This document shows positions 1-7,154 of a stretch of 18,451 nucleotides of DNA, piece after piece. The notes below the pieces were generated by a model. That model was given only the letters and a program-made list of their open reading frames with translations, was not told where the DNA came from and did no database searches. The stretch is taken from the NCBI GenBank assembly GCA_026770615.1, contig MU631583.1, forward strand, positions 3,871 through 22,321, read 5' to 3'. This stretch comes from Pavlovales sp. CCMP2436 (Eukaryota; Haptophyta; Pavlovophyceae; Pavlovales). Position numbers and translations under genes: made by a program. Position 1 is the first letter of the stretch, and each line of letters begins with the position of its first letter.

Positions 1-132
1 GCTCGCCACCGCGCGAAACAGCGCCCGTCACAGCACGTGACAAAAGCAATAGCATGGTGGCGAAGAACAACATCATGGTGGCGAGCCAGGCAGCGCCCCC
101 CTCGGGGGGCGACTCAGGCTCGCGCAACGCGT
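1..132 (-). mobile_element. 5' part of a long-form TA-tailed retroposon copy, cut by the window edge
   Basis: These 132 bases match 6249-6380, the 5' terminal part of the complete element at 5582-6380, with only a few substitutions. Both copies stop at the same base, just after CGCGCAACGCGT, and then enter unrelated DNA. That shared boundary marks the true 5' end of the family (sense strand is minus). The tandem-unit part and the (TA)n tail would lie upstream of the window. The flanking duplication cannot be tested here because the other flank is missing. No coding function is inferred. Confidence 0.75.
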
Positions 133-153
133 GTACTAGAATGAATATGAGAC

Positions 154-268
154 GCGGTGGCGCCCAAGCCAGCGCAGCCGACTAAGGCACGTAGCAGGCA
201 ATGGGCGACGCAGCGCTCAGACCAGCACAACATTCAGAACAGTCAGACGCCAGCTTGAATCCCTATCA
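154..268 (-). repeat. Dispersed 115-bp repeat S, copy 1
   Basis: By eye this is about 97% identical (three substitutions) to the reverse complement of 16667-16781. Its right end CCCTATCA abuts an AT-rich stretch and a retroposon-core fragment (AGCGGCTCAGC, 276-286). The other full copy shows the same arrangement in inverted order. Shorter relatives lie at 404-486, 11222-11293, 17000-17032 and 17055-17075. No ORF or RNA motif was recognised. Confidence 0.8.
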
Positions 269-331
269 TAAATATAGCGGCTCAGCTACGAATCACTTTT
301 TAGATAAAACAACGTCTTTAATTTTTATTCG

Positions 332-393
332 TATATATTATTATTAGCGACTCAGCATGATTCGACAGGTGGTGTTCACTCACCACGGAGGAT
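332..393 (-). mobile_element. Diverged short copy of the TA-tailed retroposon core
   Basis: An AT-rich run (TATATATTATTATT) leads into AGCGACTCAGCATGATTCGACAGG and GTGTTCACTCAC. This is the retroposon core with several substitutions compared with 5582-5640 and 11744-11812. It looks like an older, decayed insertion. No flanking duplication was found. A shorter fragment of the same core lies at 269-286. Confidence 0.6.
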
Positions 394-403
394 GCATTCC
401 CCC

Positions 404-486
404 GCTAGCCAGCGCAGCGAAATAATGCACGCAACAGGCAAAGTTGGCAATGGGCGCAGCGCTCCACAGCGCTCAGGCCAGCACAG
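404..486 (-). repeat. Dispersed repeat S, diverged copy 2
   Basis: GCTAGCCAGCGCAGCG followed by a GCACGCAACAGGCAA-like stretch and GGCCAGCACAGC aligns to the middle of repeat S (154-268), with an insertion that is also present in the copy at 11222-11293. It lies in the 5' flank of the IF-2 gene. The rest of 487-697 shows only short direct repeats (GGGCACATC twice near 569-592) and no gene. Confidence 0.6.
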
Positions 487-697
487 CTCAGGCCCGGGGC
501 GTGAACCGTGGTGTTAGCCCGCACCTGGGGTGGCCTGGGGCACGGAGCCCGACGGTGATACCCGGGGTAGGGCACATCTCGGGCACATCCCGAGGTGTTC
601 TCCACCTGGGTTTATCACGGAGGTGATCTCTACCCCCTCCCCGTGCGCGGGCTACTGTACATAGCACCTCGACATCGCCCGCGTCTCCCCCCGTCCG

Positions 698-2713
698 ATG
701 ACGGCCGCCGCGATGTCGACGTCGAGGTCTCTCAATAGAGTCGCGATGGGCACCATGTTCACGCGCGTGCCCCGCGCCACGGTGCTGCTACTGCGCCGGG
801 TGCGCCCCGCGCAGCCGCCCCTCAGCTGTCCCCGCCTCGACCAGAGGAGGCCGCGCTGGCTCGCGCAGCAGCCGCGCTGGCTCTCGAGCGCAACAGCGCC
901 CCAGCCGCGGCAGGAGCGCGTGCTCGCAATGCCGGCGGACGCGCTCTCGGTGCGCGCGCTCGCCGCCGCGCTCGCCGTGTCCGAGGTGGAGGTGCTCGCG
1001 TTGCTCTCCGATCTAGGCGAGGAGGGCGTCGACCCGGAGTTGCCGCTCGACTTTGAGGTCGCGCAGCTCCTCGCGTTCGAGCACGGGGTCTCGCTCAGCC
1101 TCGCCAAAGAGACAGCGGAGGCGGGGGCGGGGTTAGGGGCGATGGTCGGCGCCCTGCGCCAGCCGGTGGTGGCGATCCTCGGGCACGTGGACCACGGCAA
1201 GACGTCAATCCTCGACGCGCTGCGCAGCTCGCGCCTGGCCGCGGGCGAGGTCGGCGGCATCACGCAGCGCATTGGCGCGTTCAGCGCGGGAGGCATTACG
1301 TGGATCGACACGCCCGGCCATGCGCTCTTCTCGTCAATGCGCGCGCGCGGTGCAGCGCTGACCGACGTCGCGCTGCTCGTCGTCGCAGCCGACCAGGGCG
1401 CGCAGGCGCAGACGGCAGAGGCGATCCGGCACATCCGCGCGGCAGGTGTGCCGATGGTGGTGGCGCTCAACAAAATGGACAAGCCGGGAGCGGACGCGCA
1501 CAATGCGCGCGTCTCGCTGCTGCAGTACGGCGTGGTGGCCGAGCAGCTCGGCGGCGACACGCCGACGACCGAGCTGAGCGCAGTCAAGCGCGTGGGGCTT
1601 AAAGAGATGTGCGAGCTGCTGCTGATGCAGGCCGAGTTGCTCGAGCTGCGCGCGCAGCCGGACGCGCCCGTCGCCGGCACGGTGCTCGAGGCGGACGTTA
1701 GCAAGCAGAAGGGCGTGCTCGCCACGGTGCTGCTGCAGCAGGGCACGCTGCAGCAGGGCGACATCGTCGTGGCGGGCATGTCGTGGGGGCGCGTGCGCAC
1801 CATCATGGGCAACGACGGCAAGGGGCGCAAGAAGCTCGGCGCGGGGCACGCCGCGCAGCTTTCCGGCCTGCGCGACGTGCCGCGCGCGGGCGACCGGCTG
1901 GTGGTGATGCCGAGCGAGAAGCGTGCGCGGCAGCTCGTCGACGTGCGCTTGCGCCGCGTGCTTGAGGACGCGAGTGACGAGCGCCGCGTCCTGCGCCGCG
2001 CGCGAACGGTCGCCAAGACGGCGGCGCTGGGCACGGCGGGCGGCCCGCGCTCGGACGAGGCGCTGCAGGTGCCGGTGGTCGTCAAGGCGGAGAGCAGCGG
2101 CGGGCTGGAGGCCATTGTCTCAGCGCTCGCCACGCTGCCCGCCAAGCGCGCGCTGCCGCTGGTGGTGCTGGCCGCCGTCGGGCCGCTCACGGAAGCGGAC
2201 GTCGAGCACGCCGAGGTGTGCGGCGCCGCGCTGATCGGCTACGACGTGGTGCTCACCCCAAAGGTGAAGGCGGCCGCCCTCAACGCGGGCGTGCGCGTGA
2301 GCTGCTCGGCGATCATCTACACCCTACTCGACGAGGCCAAGGAGATCCTACGCGCCGCGCTGCCCGCCATGCGCGTGGCCGAGACGACGGGCCGCGCCGA
2401 GGTGCTCGACACGTTTGTAATCACGGCAGGCCCGTCGCTTGTCGGCAAGGGCGCGGGCAAGAGGCCGGTGGTGGGCGGGATGCGCGTGCTCGACGGCTCC
2501 ATGCGCTCCAACGCCCACGTGCGCGTGATGCGCGGCGGCGAGGCTGTGCACGAGGCCGCGGTGCTCTCCCTGCGGCACTTTAAGGAAGACGTGAGCCAGG
2601 TGAGCAAGGGCAGCGAGTGCGGCGTCATCCTCGAGGGCGGCTGGGAGGGCTGGCACTCGGGCGACGAGGTGCTCAGCATCGTCTACAAGACCGTTGAGAC
2701 CAGCCTCGAGTGA
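698..2713 (+). CDS. MTIF2: Mitochondrial-type translation initiation factor IF-2
   Basis: A 671-residue GTPase that in its family delivers initiator tRNA to the small ribosomal subunit and promotes subunit joining in the organelle. All G motifs are visible: G1 GHVDHGKT (162-169), a GGITQRIGAF switch I region, G3 DTPGH (204-208), G4 NKMDK (258-262) and G5-like SAVK (294-297). The order is a leader, an IF2_N-like segment around 80-130, the G domain, beta-barrel domain II, the middle domain containing VVVKAESSGGLEAI, and the C-terminal barrel ending in GDEVLSIVYKTVE. The first 75 residues are rich in Arg, Ser and Ala with few acidic residues, as in a mitochondrial transit peptide. ATG 698 is the first in frame; Met6, Met17 or Met20 could also serve. 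Length is close to the usual 650-730 of mitochondrial forms. No intron or frameshift is seen. A plastid location is less likely but not excluded. Confidence 0.95.
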   Translation: MTAAAMSTSRSLNRVAMGTMFTRVPRATVLLLRRVRPAQPPLSCPRLDQRRPRWLAQQPRWLSSATAPQPRQERVLAMPADALSVRALAAALAVSEVEVLALLSDLGEEGVDPELPLDFEVAQLLAFEHGVSLSLAKETAEAGAGLGAMVGALRQPVVAILGHVDHGKTSILDALRSSRLAAGEVGGITQRIGAFSAGGITWIDTPGHALFSSMRARGAALTDVALLVVAADQGAQAQTAEAIRHIRAAGVPMVVALNKMDKPGADAHNARVSLLQYGVVAEQLGGDTPTTELSAVKRVGLKEMCELLLMQAELLELRAQPDAPVAGTVLEADVSKQKGVLATVLLQQGTLQQGDIVVAGMSWGRVRTIMGNDGKGRKKLGAGHAAQLSGLRDVPRAGDRLVVMPSEKRARQLVDVRLRRVLEDASDERRVLRRARTVAKTAALGTAGGPRSDEALQVPVVVKAESSGGLEAIVSALATLPAKRALPLVVLAAVGPLTEADVEHAEVCGAALIGYDVVLTPKVKAAALNAGVRVSCSAIIYTLLDEAKEILRAALPAMRVAETTGRAEVLDTFVITAGPSLVGKGAGKRPVVGGMRVLDGSMRSNAHVRVMRGGEAVHEAAVLSLRHFKEDVSQVSKGSECGVILEGGWEGWHSGDEVLSIVYKTVETSLE

Positions 2714-3097
2714 GTGTGCGTGTTGGCTGGCACCGTCGCCGACCCTCACGACTGAATGCCGCTCGCTAATTTTAGTCGGCATATGGCGTGTTGTGTATTC
2801 TTGTCAACCATCGTAGTAGACAGAATGAGTGAGTGACTTAGTTACTGTAATAAACGTCCCAGTGAGTGCTCATGCAGTAAACTATAGAACTAAATATGTA
2901 CTATATAATTAATTTTACACCGAGACCATGAACTGTCAGTAGCTCGGCGAGCGCAGCTGGCCAGCTATGTGACAGCGGGGACAAGAGCCAGCTGACACAC
3001 CCGCGTGCTCCGCGCGAGGGTTACAAACGGCAGCCTGCACTAGCTGCCTGAATGTTGACCCCTTGTAATTTGTCCACACGAGTCGGAGTATGCGATG
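2714..3097. other. Intergenic spacer between convergent genes
   Basis: This 384-base spacer separates the 3' ends of IF-2 (+) and the MPDU1-like gene (-). It is AT-richer than the genes around it. No ORF, repeat copy or RNA gene was recognised apart from the AATAAA at 2849. Confidence 0.6.
2849..2854 (+). promoter_or_regulatory. Possible poly(A) signal AATAAA
   Basis: A single AATAAA lies about 136 bases after the IF-2 stop codon, in AT-richer DNA. The signal used by this organism is unknown, so this is only a candidate 3' processing site. Confidence 0.25.
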
Positions 3098-3946
3098 CTA
3101 GGCCTTCTTGCTCTTACGCTGGCCCTCCATGTAGCGTGCGGTCGCTGTGCGGAAGAGTAGCAACTGTAGCACGAGCAGGGTGTTGAGCAGCAGCCCGACC
3201 AGAACACCCGCGAGGAGGATCGGATCGTTCACCTCGGTGAGCGTGGTGAAGAGCCGCGCCACGCCGCCGACAAAGAAGAGTGCAGAAGTTAAAAGCGAGA
3301 GCTGACCCGTGTGGCCCTGGCTGAAGTTGAGCGCGATCTGCGGCGCGCGGCTCGCGAGCACGATCAGGCTCGGCACGATGGCCATCAGCTGCATGCCTGG
3401 GAGCACGTCGCACGCCGATGGCATCGAGGCCAGCAGCGGTTCGCAGACGAGCGGCGGGAGCTGCACGTCGGGGAGCATACCGCTCAGAAGCGCGTAGGCG
3501 GTGGCAACGTGGAAGCTGACGCCGACAAGCGTGCGCAGCGCATTGACACCAGCGGATTGGAGGAGGTTGCAGGAATAGTAGTAGTAGACGAGCAAGATCA
3601 CCGCGTTTTGAATGCAGATGTTGAGCATCTCGCCCCACGTCGAGATCGGGTTGCCCCGGAGCGTATTGTAGCAGCACGAAAAGATGGTCGAGGTGAGCTC
3701 AAGGTGCACGTACGCCGACGAGATGCCGCTCACGGAACCGGAGCGGACAAAGTTCATGATCTGCGGCAGCTTCACGCCCGCCGAGGCTGCGAACATGGTG
3801 TAGCCGATGAACTTGCTCGCGATCAGCTTCAGGCAGCCCGCGTCGAGCAGCTCGTTGACGCCCGCGGGCTGGAGGAGGTTGCCGTCGATGAACATGGTCC
3901 GCATGCACTGCGCGGGCACCAAACCGTACACGTACTCGGGCGTCAT
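3098..3946 (-). CDS. MPDU1: MPDU1-like dolichol-phosphate-sugar utilisation protein (PQ-loop family)
   Basis: A 282-residue ER membrane protein. In animals MPDU1 is needed for use of dolichol-phosphate mannose and glucose in N-glycan and GPI assembly. Evidence: two PQ-loop repeats, KLPQIMNF (residues 59-66) and SRAPQIALNF (199-208), the family signature GHTGQLS (211-217), STWGE (102-106), and several hydrophobic helices through about 268. The C-terminus RKSKKA is Lys-rich and resembles an ER retrieval tail. ATG 3946 is chosen because the frame upstream has only TTG codons before a stop at 3998-4000. Human MPDU1 has 247 residues, so length fits with a longer N-terminus. The motif NLLQxAGVNxL occurs twice (24-34 and 127-137). 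Repeat X starts 39 bases upstream of the ATG, so the 5' control region is largely repeat DNA. An unseen 5' exon is possible. Confidence 0.9.
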   Translation of the reverse strand: MTPEYVYGLVPAQCMRTMFIDGNLLQPAGVNELLDAGCLKLIASKFIGYTMFAASAGVKLPQIMNFVRSGSVSGISSAYVHLELTSTIFSCCYNTLRGNPISTWGEMLNICIQNAVILLVYYYYSCNLLQSAGVNALRTLVGVSFHVATAYALLSGMLPDVQLPPLVCEPLLASMPSACDVLPGMQLMAIVPSLIVLASRAPQIALNFSQGHTGQLSLLTSALFFVGGVARLFTTLTEVNDPILLAGVLVGLLLNTLLVLQLLLFRTATARYMEGQRKSKKA

Positions 3947-3985
3947 TCGCAGCGCTTTCCTTCGAGCTGAGCTTGTTCCCCCTAG

Positions 3986-4158
3986 GCTTGTCAACAACTA
4001 ACCAAAGTAATTCCTGGTGAACCATGGAAACTGAAACTGGTTTTGTTTCTGGTTAGTTAGTTAGTATGACCCTTCAACACACCCGCAAACGCCAAGGCGT
4101 TGAGGGAGGTGGCTTTCATAATATTGTGTCTGGACTTGGTGGTTACTAACAGCTCACA
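3986..4158 (+). repeat. Dispersed repeat X, uninterrupted copy
   Basis: From GCTTGTCAACAA to TACTAACAGCTCAC this matches 11666-12021 once two retroposon insertions are removed from the latter. It contains GTTAGTTAGTTAGTATGACCC and an imperfect CTTCAAC...CGTTGAG inverted pair. It therefore holds the empty sites for the insertions at 11744-11812 and 11887-11982. It lies in the 5' flank of the MPDU1-like gene. No coding potential is seen. Confidence 0.85.
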
Positions 4159-4239
4159 GGCCAGAAACCAGTGGTTAGTTGGTGACCTCTTGGGCCGTGA
4201 AACCGTGGTTTCTGTCGTGGGCGCTGAAGTCGCTCACGG

Positions 4240-4632
4240 CGCAGGTACTTGTCGACGGAGGTGATCACGCGAGCAGGCGCGATCAGGATGAACCTGGAAC
4301 GTGCGGCCAGCGGGGCTTCCCTGAAATTCTTGGCTCCGCGCGTCGCCGCCTCGCTTCACAAGCCCCGTGCGAGTCAGTCCCTCCAGCAAGTTGACGCTGC
4401 AGAACTGCCTCGTTCGCACGCGGGCGGCGGGCGAGGCGGAAAAGTGCGCTGGTGCGATCGTCCCGAACAGCGACGTTCTCGACGACACACAGCTCGCGCG
4501 GAAGACGCGCACCGCTGTGAGTCCCTGCGCGTGCTGCGAGCGGTGCAAAAGCCCTCGTCCAGGTCCAGGGCAGTTCCGCCAGAAGCGTTGTCCAGCCTCA
4601 CTGGCGAAAACGCCCGGGTGGGGGGAATACTG
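4240..4632 (+). pseudogene. Possible decayed coding fragment, function unknown
   Basis: GC-rich, with coding-like texture in two plus frames. The frame through 4249-4360 gives EVITRAGAIRMNLERAASG. The frame from about 4367 to 4632 gives KLTLQNCLVRTRAAGEAEK and then a Cys cluster CACCERC. A one-base frame change near 4360 would join them. I do not recognise a family. It may be a gene relic, an exon of an unseen spliced gene, or chance openness in GC-rich DNA. Confidence 0.25.
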
Positions 4633-4720
4633 AGTAGAACTGGGTTTGAGTAGAGATAATGTGCAGTCGCATGTATTTGAATTCTTCCAAAACATTTACA
4701 GCGTGGATTGTGGTTGCCAG

Positions 4721-4752
4721 AATTTGAATTTTGAATTTTGAATTTGAAATTT
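4721..4752. repeat. Short imperfect tandem repeat of TTTGAA
   Basis: Four to five imperfect copies of an (A)ATTTTGAATTT-like unit lie immediately before the MITE at 4777. This is a simple low-complexity tract. Confidence 0.6.
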
Positions 4753-4776
4753 GGTTCCTCCCTTTTTGAGGCATCA

Positions 4777-4901
4777 TAAATTACGGGCACAAGATGGCCG
4801 ATTAGGAAAAAATTGCAACTCGCAAAGTTGTCCCACGCATCGTGAAAATAACTTCGTCAACCGCAACTTTTCCCAATCGGCCATCTTGTGCCCGTAATTT
4901 A
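4777..4901. mobile_element. MITE with long terminal inverted repeats and TA flanks (Tc1/mariner-like)
   Basis: The left arm begins AATTACGGGCACAAGATGG at 4779 and the right arm is its reverse complement ending at 4899. The first 25 bases match perfectly, and pairing continues imperfectly for about 20 more. Both ends are flanked by TA (4777-4778 and 4900-4901), the duplication expected for Tc1/mariner-type elements. The element is about 121 bp with no ORF. The TA inference is slightly weakened because the arm ends are themselves AT-rich. Confidence 0.75.
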
Positions 4902-5045
4902 CGATAACAGCCATGCACGGTAAAAGGCTATATATTTTGAAAATCGGCTTCTCCGTACCCCTCCGGGCGTTTGAACACGATCTGACCCCGCCCTACACTC
5001 ACAACAGTTTTTCCGGGCGGGAACCATGGCCACATTTCCGAACGC

Positions 5046-5302
5046 TTCGGGAACCATGACTTTCTTTTCGCTTCCGAACGCTGAGAATCGGAAAGTTAGT
5101 CACACGAAGTATGTTGTCGACCCTAGAGGCACCTGAGAGGCACACGAGGTGGGCTCCAACCGTCGAGGAGGGCTCTATTCGACATCAGCTAGATCGACAC
5201 TTAGCGCGCAGGGGTGACCAATGTCTACTTCTTCGTCCCGGCCACCACTTCTCCCCCTCCCCAGTGCGGATAATCGCGCCACTAATTCAAATTTCGAACC
5301 AA
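5046..5302 (+). repeat. Dispersed repeat D, copy 1
   Basis: About 255 bases from TTCGGGAAC to the AATTTCGAACC region match 15421-15676 in the same orientation at roughly 90% identity, with small indels. Long conserved blocks include AGAGGCACCTGAGAGGCACA and TTAGCGCGCAGGGGTGACCA. No convincing ORF, terminal repeat or TSD was seen. The following 5303-5566 shows no gene. Confidence 0.85.
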
Positions 5303-5581
5303 TCAAATGAACGGTATGGGTAAACAATTATGGAGCTGGCGAACAATCACGTTCGTTCGTTTGTTTATTTGCCTGTTTGCTCGTTGGCTTGCGTCAAACC
5401 CAAGCACTCTGAAACGTATTAGTAGACTGTGCGCTGAGCCCGTCTGCACGGTGATTGCACGCAATTTGTCGTTCAAGCCGCCGCTGCACAGTATAGCTAG
5501 CGCGAATAACAGTTATCCCCTCGTTGGAGTCGTTGCCGAATCGGTTGCGAGTCAAGCCTTGCTTGAGAATACTGGTCACTA

Positions 5582-6380
5582 TATATATTAGCGGCTCAGC
5601 ATGGTTCAACAGGTGTTGTTCAGTCAATGGCTTGGTCGACGTCAGGCTGAGGTCGAGCGATCGACCCAAACCCTCATGCACCAGCGCTCACACCAAAGGG
5701 TGTGAGTGTGTGCGCGGTGCGCCCTGGCCCCCACGCCCCGCCGTGGCCGCGTCTCGGCCGCTGCAGCCCTGCCGTGGCGGCTGCAGGGAGCAGCATCGTC
5801 TTTGTAACCTTGGTAGCCTTGAGCGGCGTCTCCGCGTGCGGCCCGCCGCCGCGCGCAGCAGCGCCCTCCGCAGCGCGCGACGCACATCCACTTGAGGACC
5901 CGAGCGAGACGGGTGGTCGAGAGGTGCCAGCGAGTACCTCAAGTGGACAGCATCGCGACGCTGCGAGCGCGCACACTGCGGCGGCCGCAGGAAGCAGCAT
6001 CGTCGTCGTAGCCTTGGTAGCCTTGAGCGGCGTCTCCGCGTGCGGCCCGCCGCCGCGCGCAGCAGCGCCCACCGCAGCGCGCGACGCACATTCACTTGAG
6101 GACCCGAGCGAGACGGGTGGTCGAGAGGTGCCAACGAGTACCTCAAGTGGACAGCATCGCGACGCTACGAGCGCGCACACTGCGGTGGCCGCAGGAAGCA
6201 GCATTGTTGTCGTAGCCTTGGTAGCCTTGAGCGGCGTCTCCGCGTGCCGCTCGCCACCGCGCGAAACAGCGCCCGTCACAGCACATGATAGAAGCAATAG
6301 CATGGTGGTGAAGAGCAACATCATGGTGGCGAGCCAGGCAGCGCCCCCCTCGGGGGGCGACTCAGGCTCGCGCAACGCGT
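5582..6380 (-). mobile_element. Complete long-form TA-tailed retroposon (799 bp)
   Basis: The element is flanked by a perfect 15-bp direct duplication, GAATACTGGTCACTA, at 5567-5581 and 6381-6395. The minus strand is taken as sense. Its 5' end coincides with that of the copy at 1-132, followed by a unique stretch (6380 to about 6260), a tandem array of 204-bp units, a joining region and the conserved core CTGAGCCGCTAATATATA at the 3' end. There are no terminal inverted or long terminal repeats, so DNA-transposon and LTR classes fit poorly. The TSD length, AT tail and short versions sharing only the tail side suggest target-primed reverse transcription by another element's machinery. No credible protein is encoded, so it is probably non-autonomous. 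Confidence 0.8.
5791..6260 (-). repeat. Tandem array of 204-bp units inside the retroposon
   Basis: The landmark CAGCAT followed by a GTAGCCTTGGTAGCCTTGAG-like block recurs at 5791, 5995 and 6199, exactly 204 bases apart. There are two full units and one partial. Each unit carries an inverted repeat, CCACTTGAGG...CCTCAAGTGG (5888-5897 with 5937-5946 in the first unit), which could form a hairpin. Because 204 is a multiple of three, ORFs stay open across units on both strands, so ORF length alone is not evidence of coding. The inverted copy at 16131-16560 has about two units spaced about 200 bases apart. Confidence 0.85.
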
Positions 6381-6447
6381 GAATACTGGTCACTAGTAAG
6401 TTATTATGGCGTGAATTGTTAAATCTTGAGAATGAGAGTACCAGTAC

Positions 6448-6924
6448 GTGGCTATGGCTTTGGTCACCCCCGGTCAGTCCGCAAGTGGGGGACGACCATC
6501 CTGAGCACTGTGCGCCTCCATAATTGAAGACAGAGCTCGCTCTAGGCTTGCTGGATTCGTTTCGGAGAGCTCTATTATGTACATTTATCAGAAATTTGTA
6601 AATTTGAATGCGTGGGGTAGTAAATCAGTAACTAACAAAGTGGTCTTTATAAAAATGGGGGATTGATGGATACAGTATTTAGCACAACGAAGAAAAATAT
6701 TAAAATTTGAGAAACTTTGGATATAGTATATAGCATTTTGAATTTTTCGTATGTAATCTTAAGAGGCAAGTTAGTTATTGGGCGTCCATTTTTATAAATA
6801 GTTAGATATGAATCTACTGCAGATACATATATTTAAAATTTTACTGGCCACATTTCGTTGTTGTCTTCGGCGAAGCGCTCAAGATGGTCGTCCTCTGACC
6901 GGGGGTGACCTGAGCCATAGCCAC
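6448..6924. mobile_element. Element bounded by long inverted repeats (probable DNA-transposon remnant)
   Basis: The left arm 6448-6506 (starting GTGGCTATGG) is the inverse of the right arm 6877-6924 (ending CCATAGCCAC). Both share the block GGTCACCCCCGGTCAG and differ mainly by an 11-base insertion on the left. The interior is AT-rich, with a near-direct duplication of GGATA(C/T)AGTAT(T/A)TAGCA at about 6668 and 6718, and a shorter inner inverted pair around TTTATAAAAATGG. No ORF or clear TSD was found. It lies downstream of the ARM-BTB gene. The following 6925-7154 is AT-rich and shows no gene. Confidence 0.6.
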
Positions 6925-7154
6925 ATAGTTATGTACGTTCACGATTTTAAATCAATAAAGCATGCACTGATATGCATAAATCTAATCTTGCAATGATGCG
7001 TGGAATTGATTAGATACATCGATTATACATTTATTGCTTTATAACTATAGCTATAAATAGTTAAATAAGAATATTGATCGTTATAGTATTTTTATAGAAC
7101 TAGTTAAGTTAAACCGTATGTATGATCGTAAGGGCAAGAGCTCGATCGACAGAC

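Noticed and set aside
652..2190. Long minus-strand ORF opposite IF-2
   Set aside because: It is the mirror of a GC-rich coding frame, with Ser/Thr/Arg/Ala-rich text and no family motif, while the plus frame has every IF-2 signature.
3947..3997. Upstream extension of the MPDU1-like ORF
   Set aside because: It would have to start at TTG and runs into repeat X. The first ATG in frame is at 3946.
5674..6393. Long ORFs on both strands over the retroposon
   Set aside because: They arise because the tandem unit is 204 bases, a multiple of three. Both strands are open equally, and the start and end fall at element borders.
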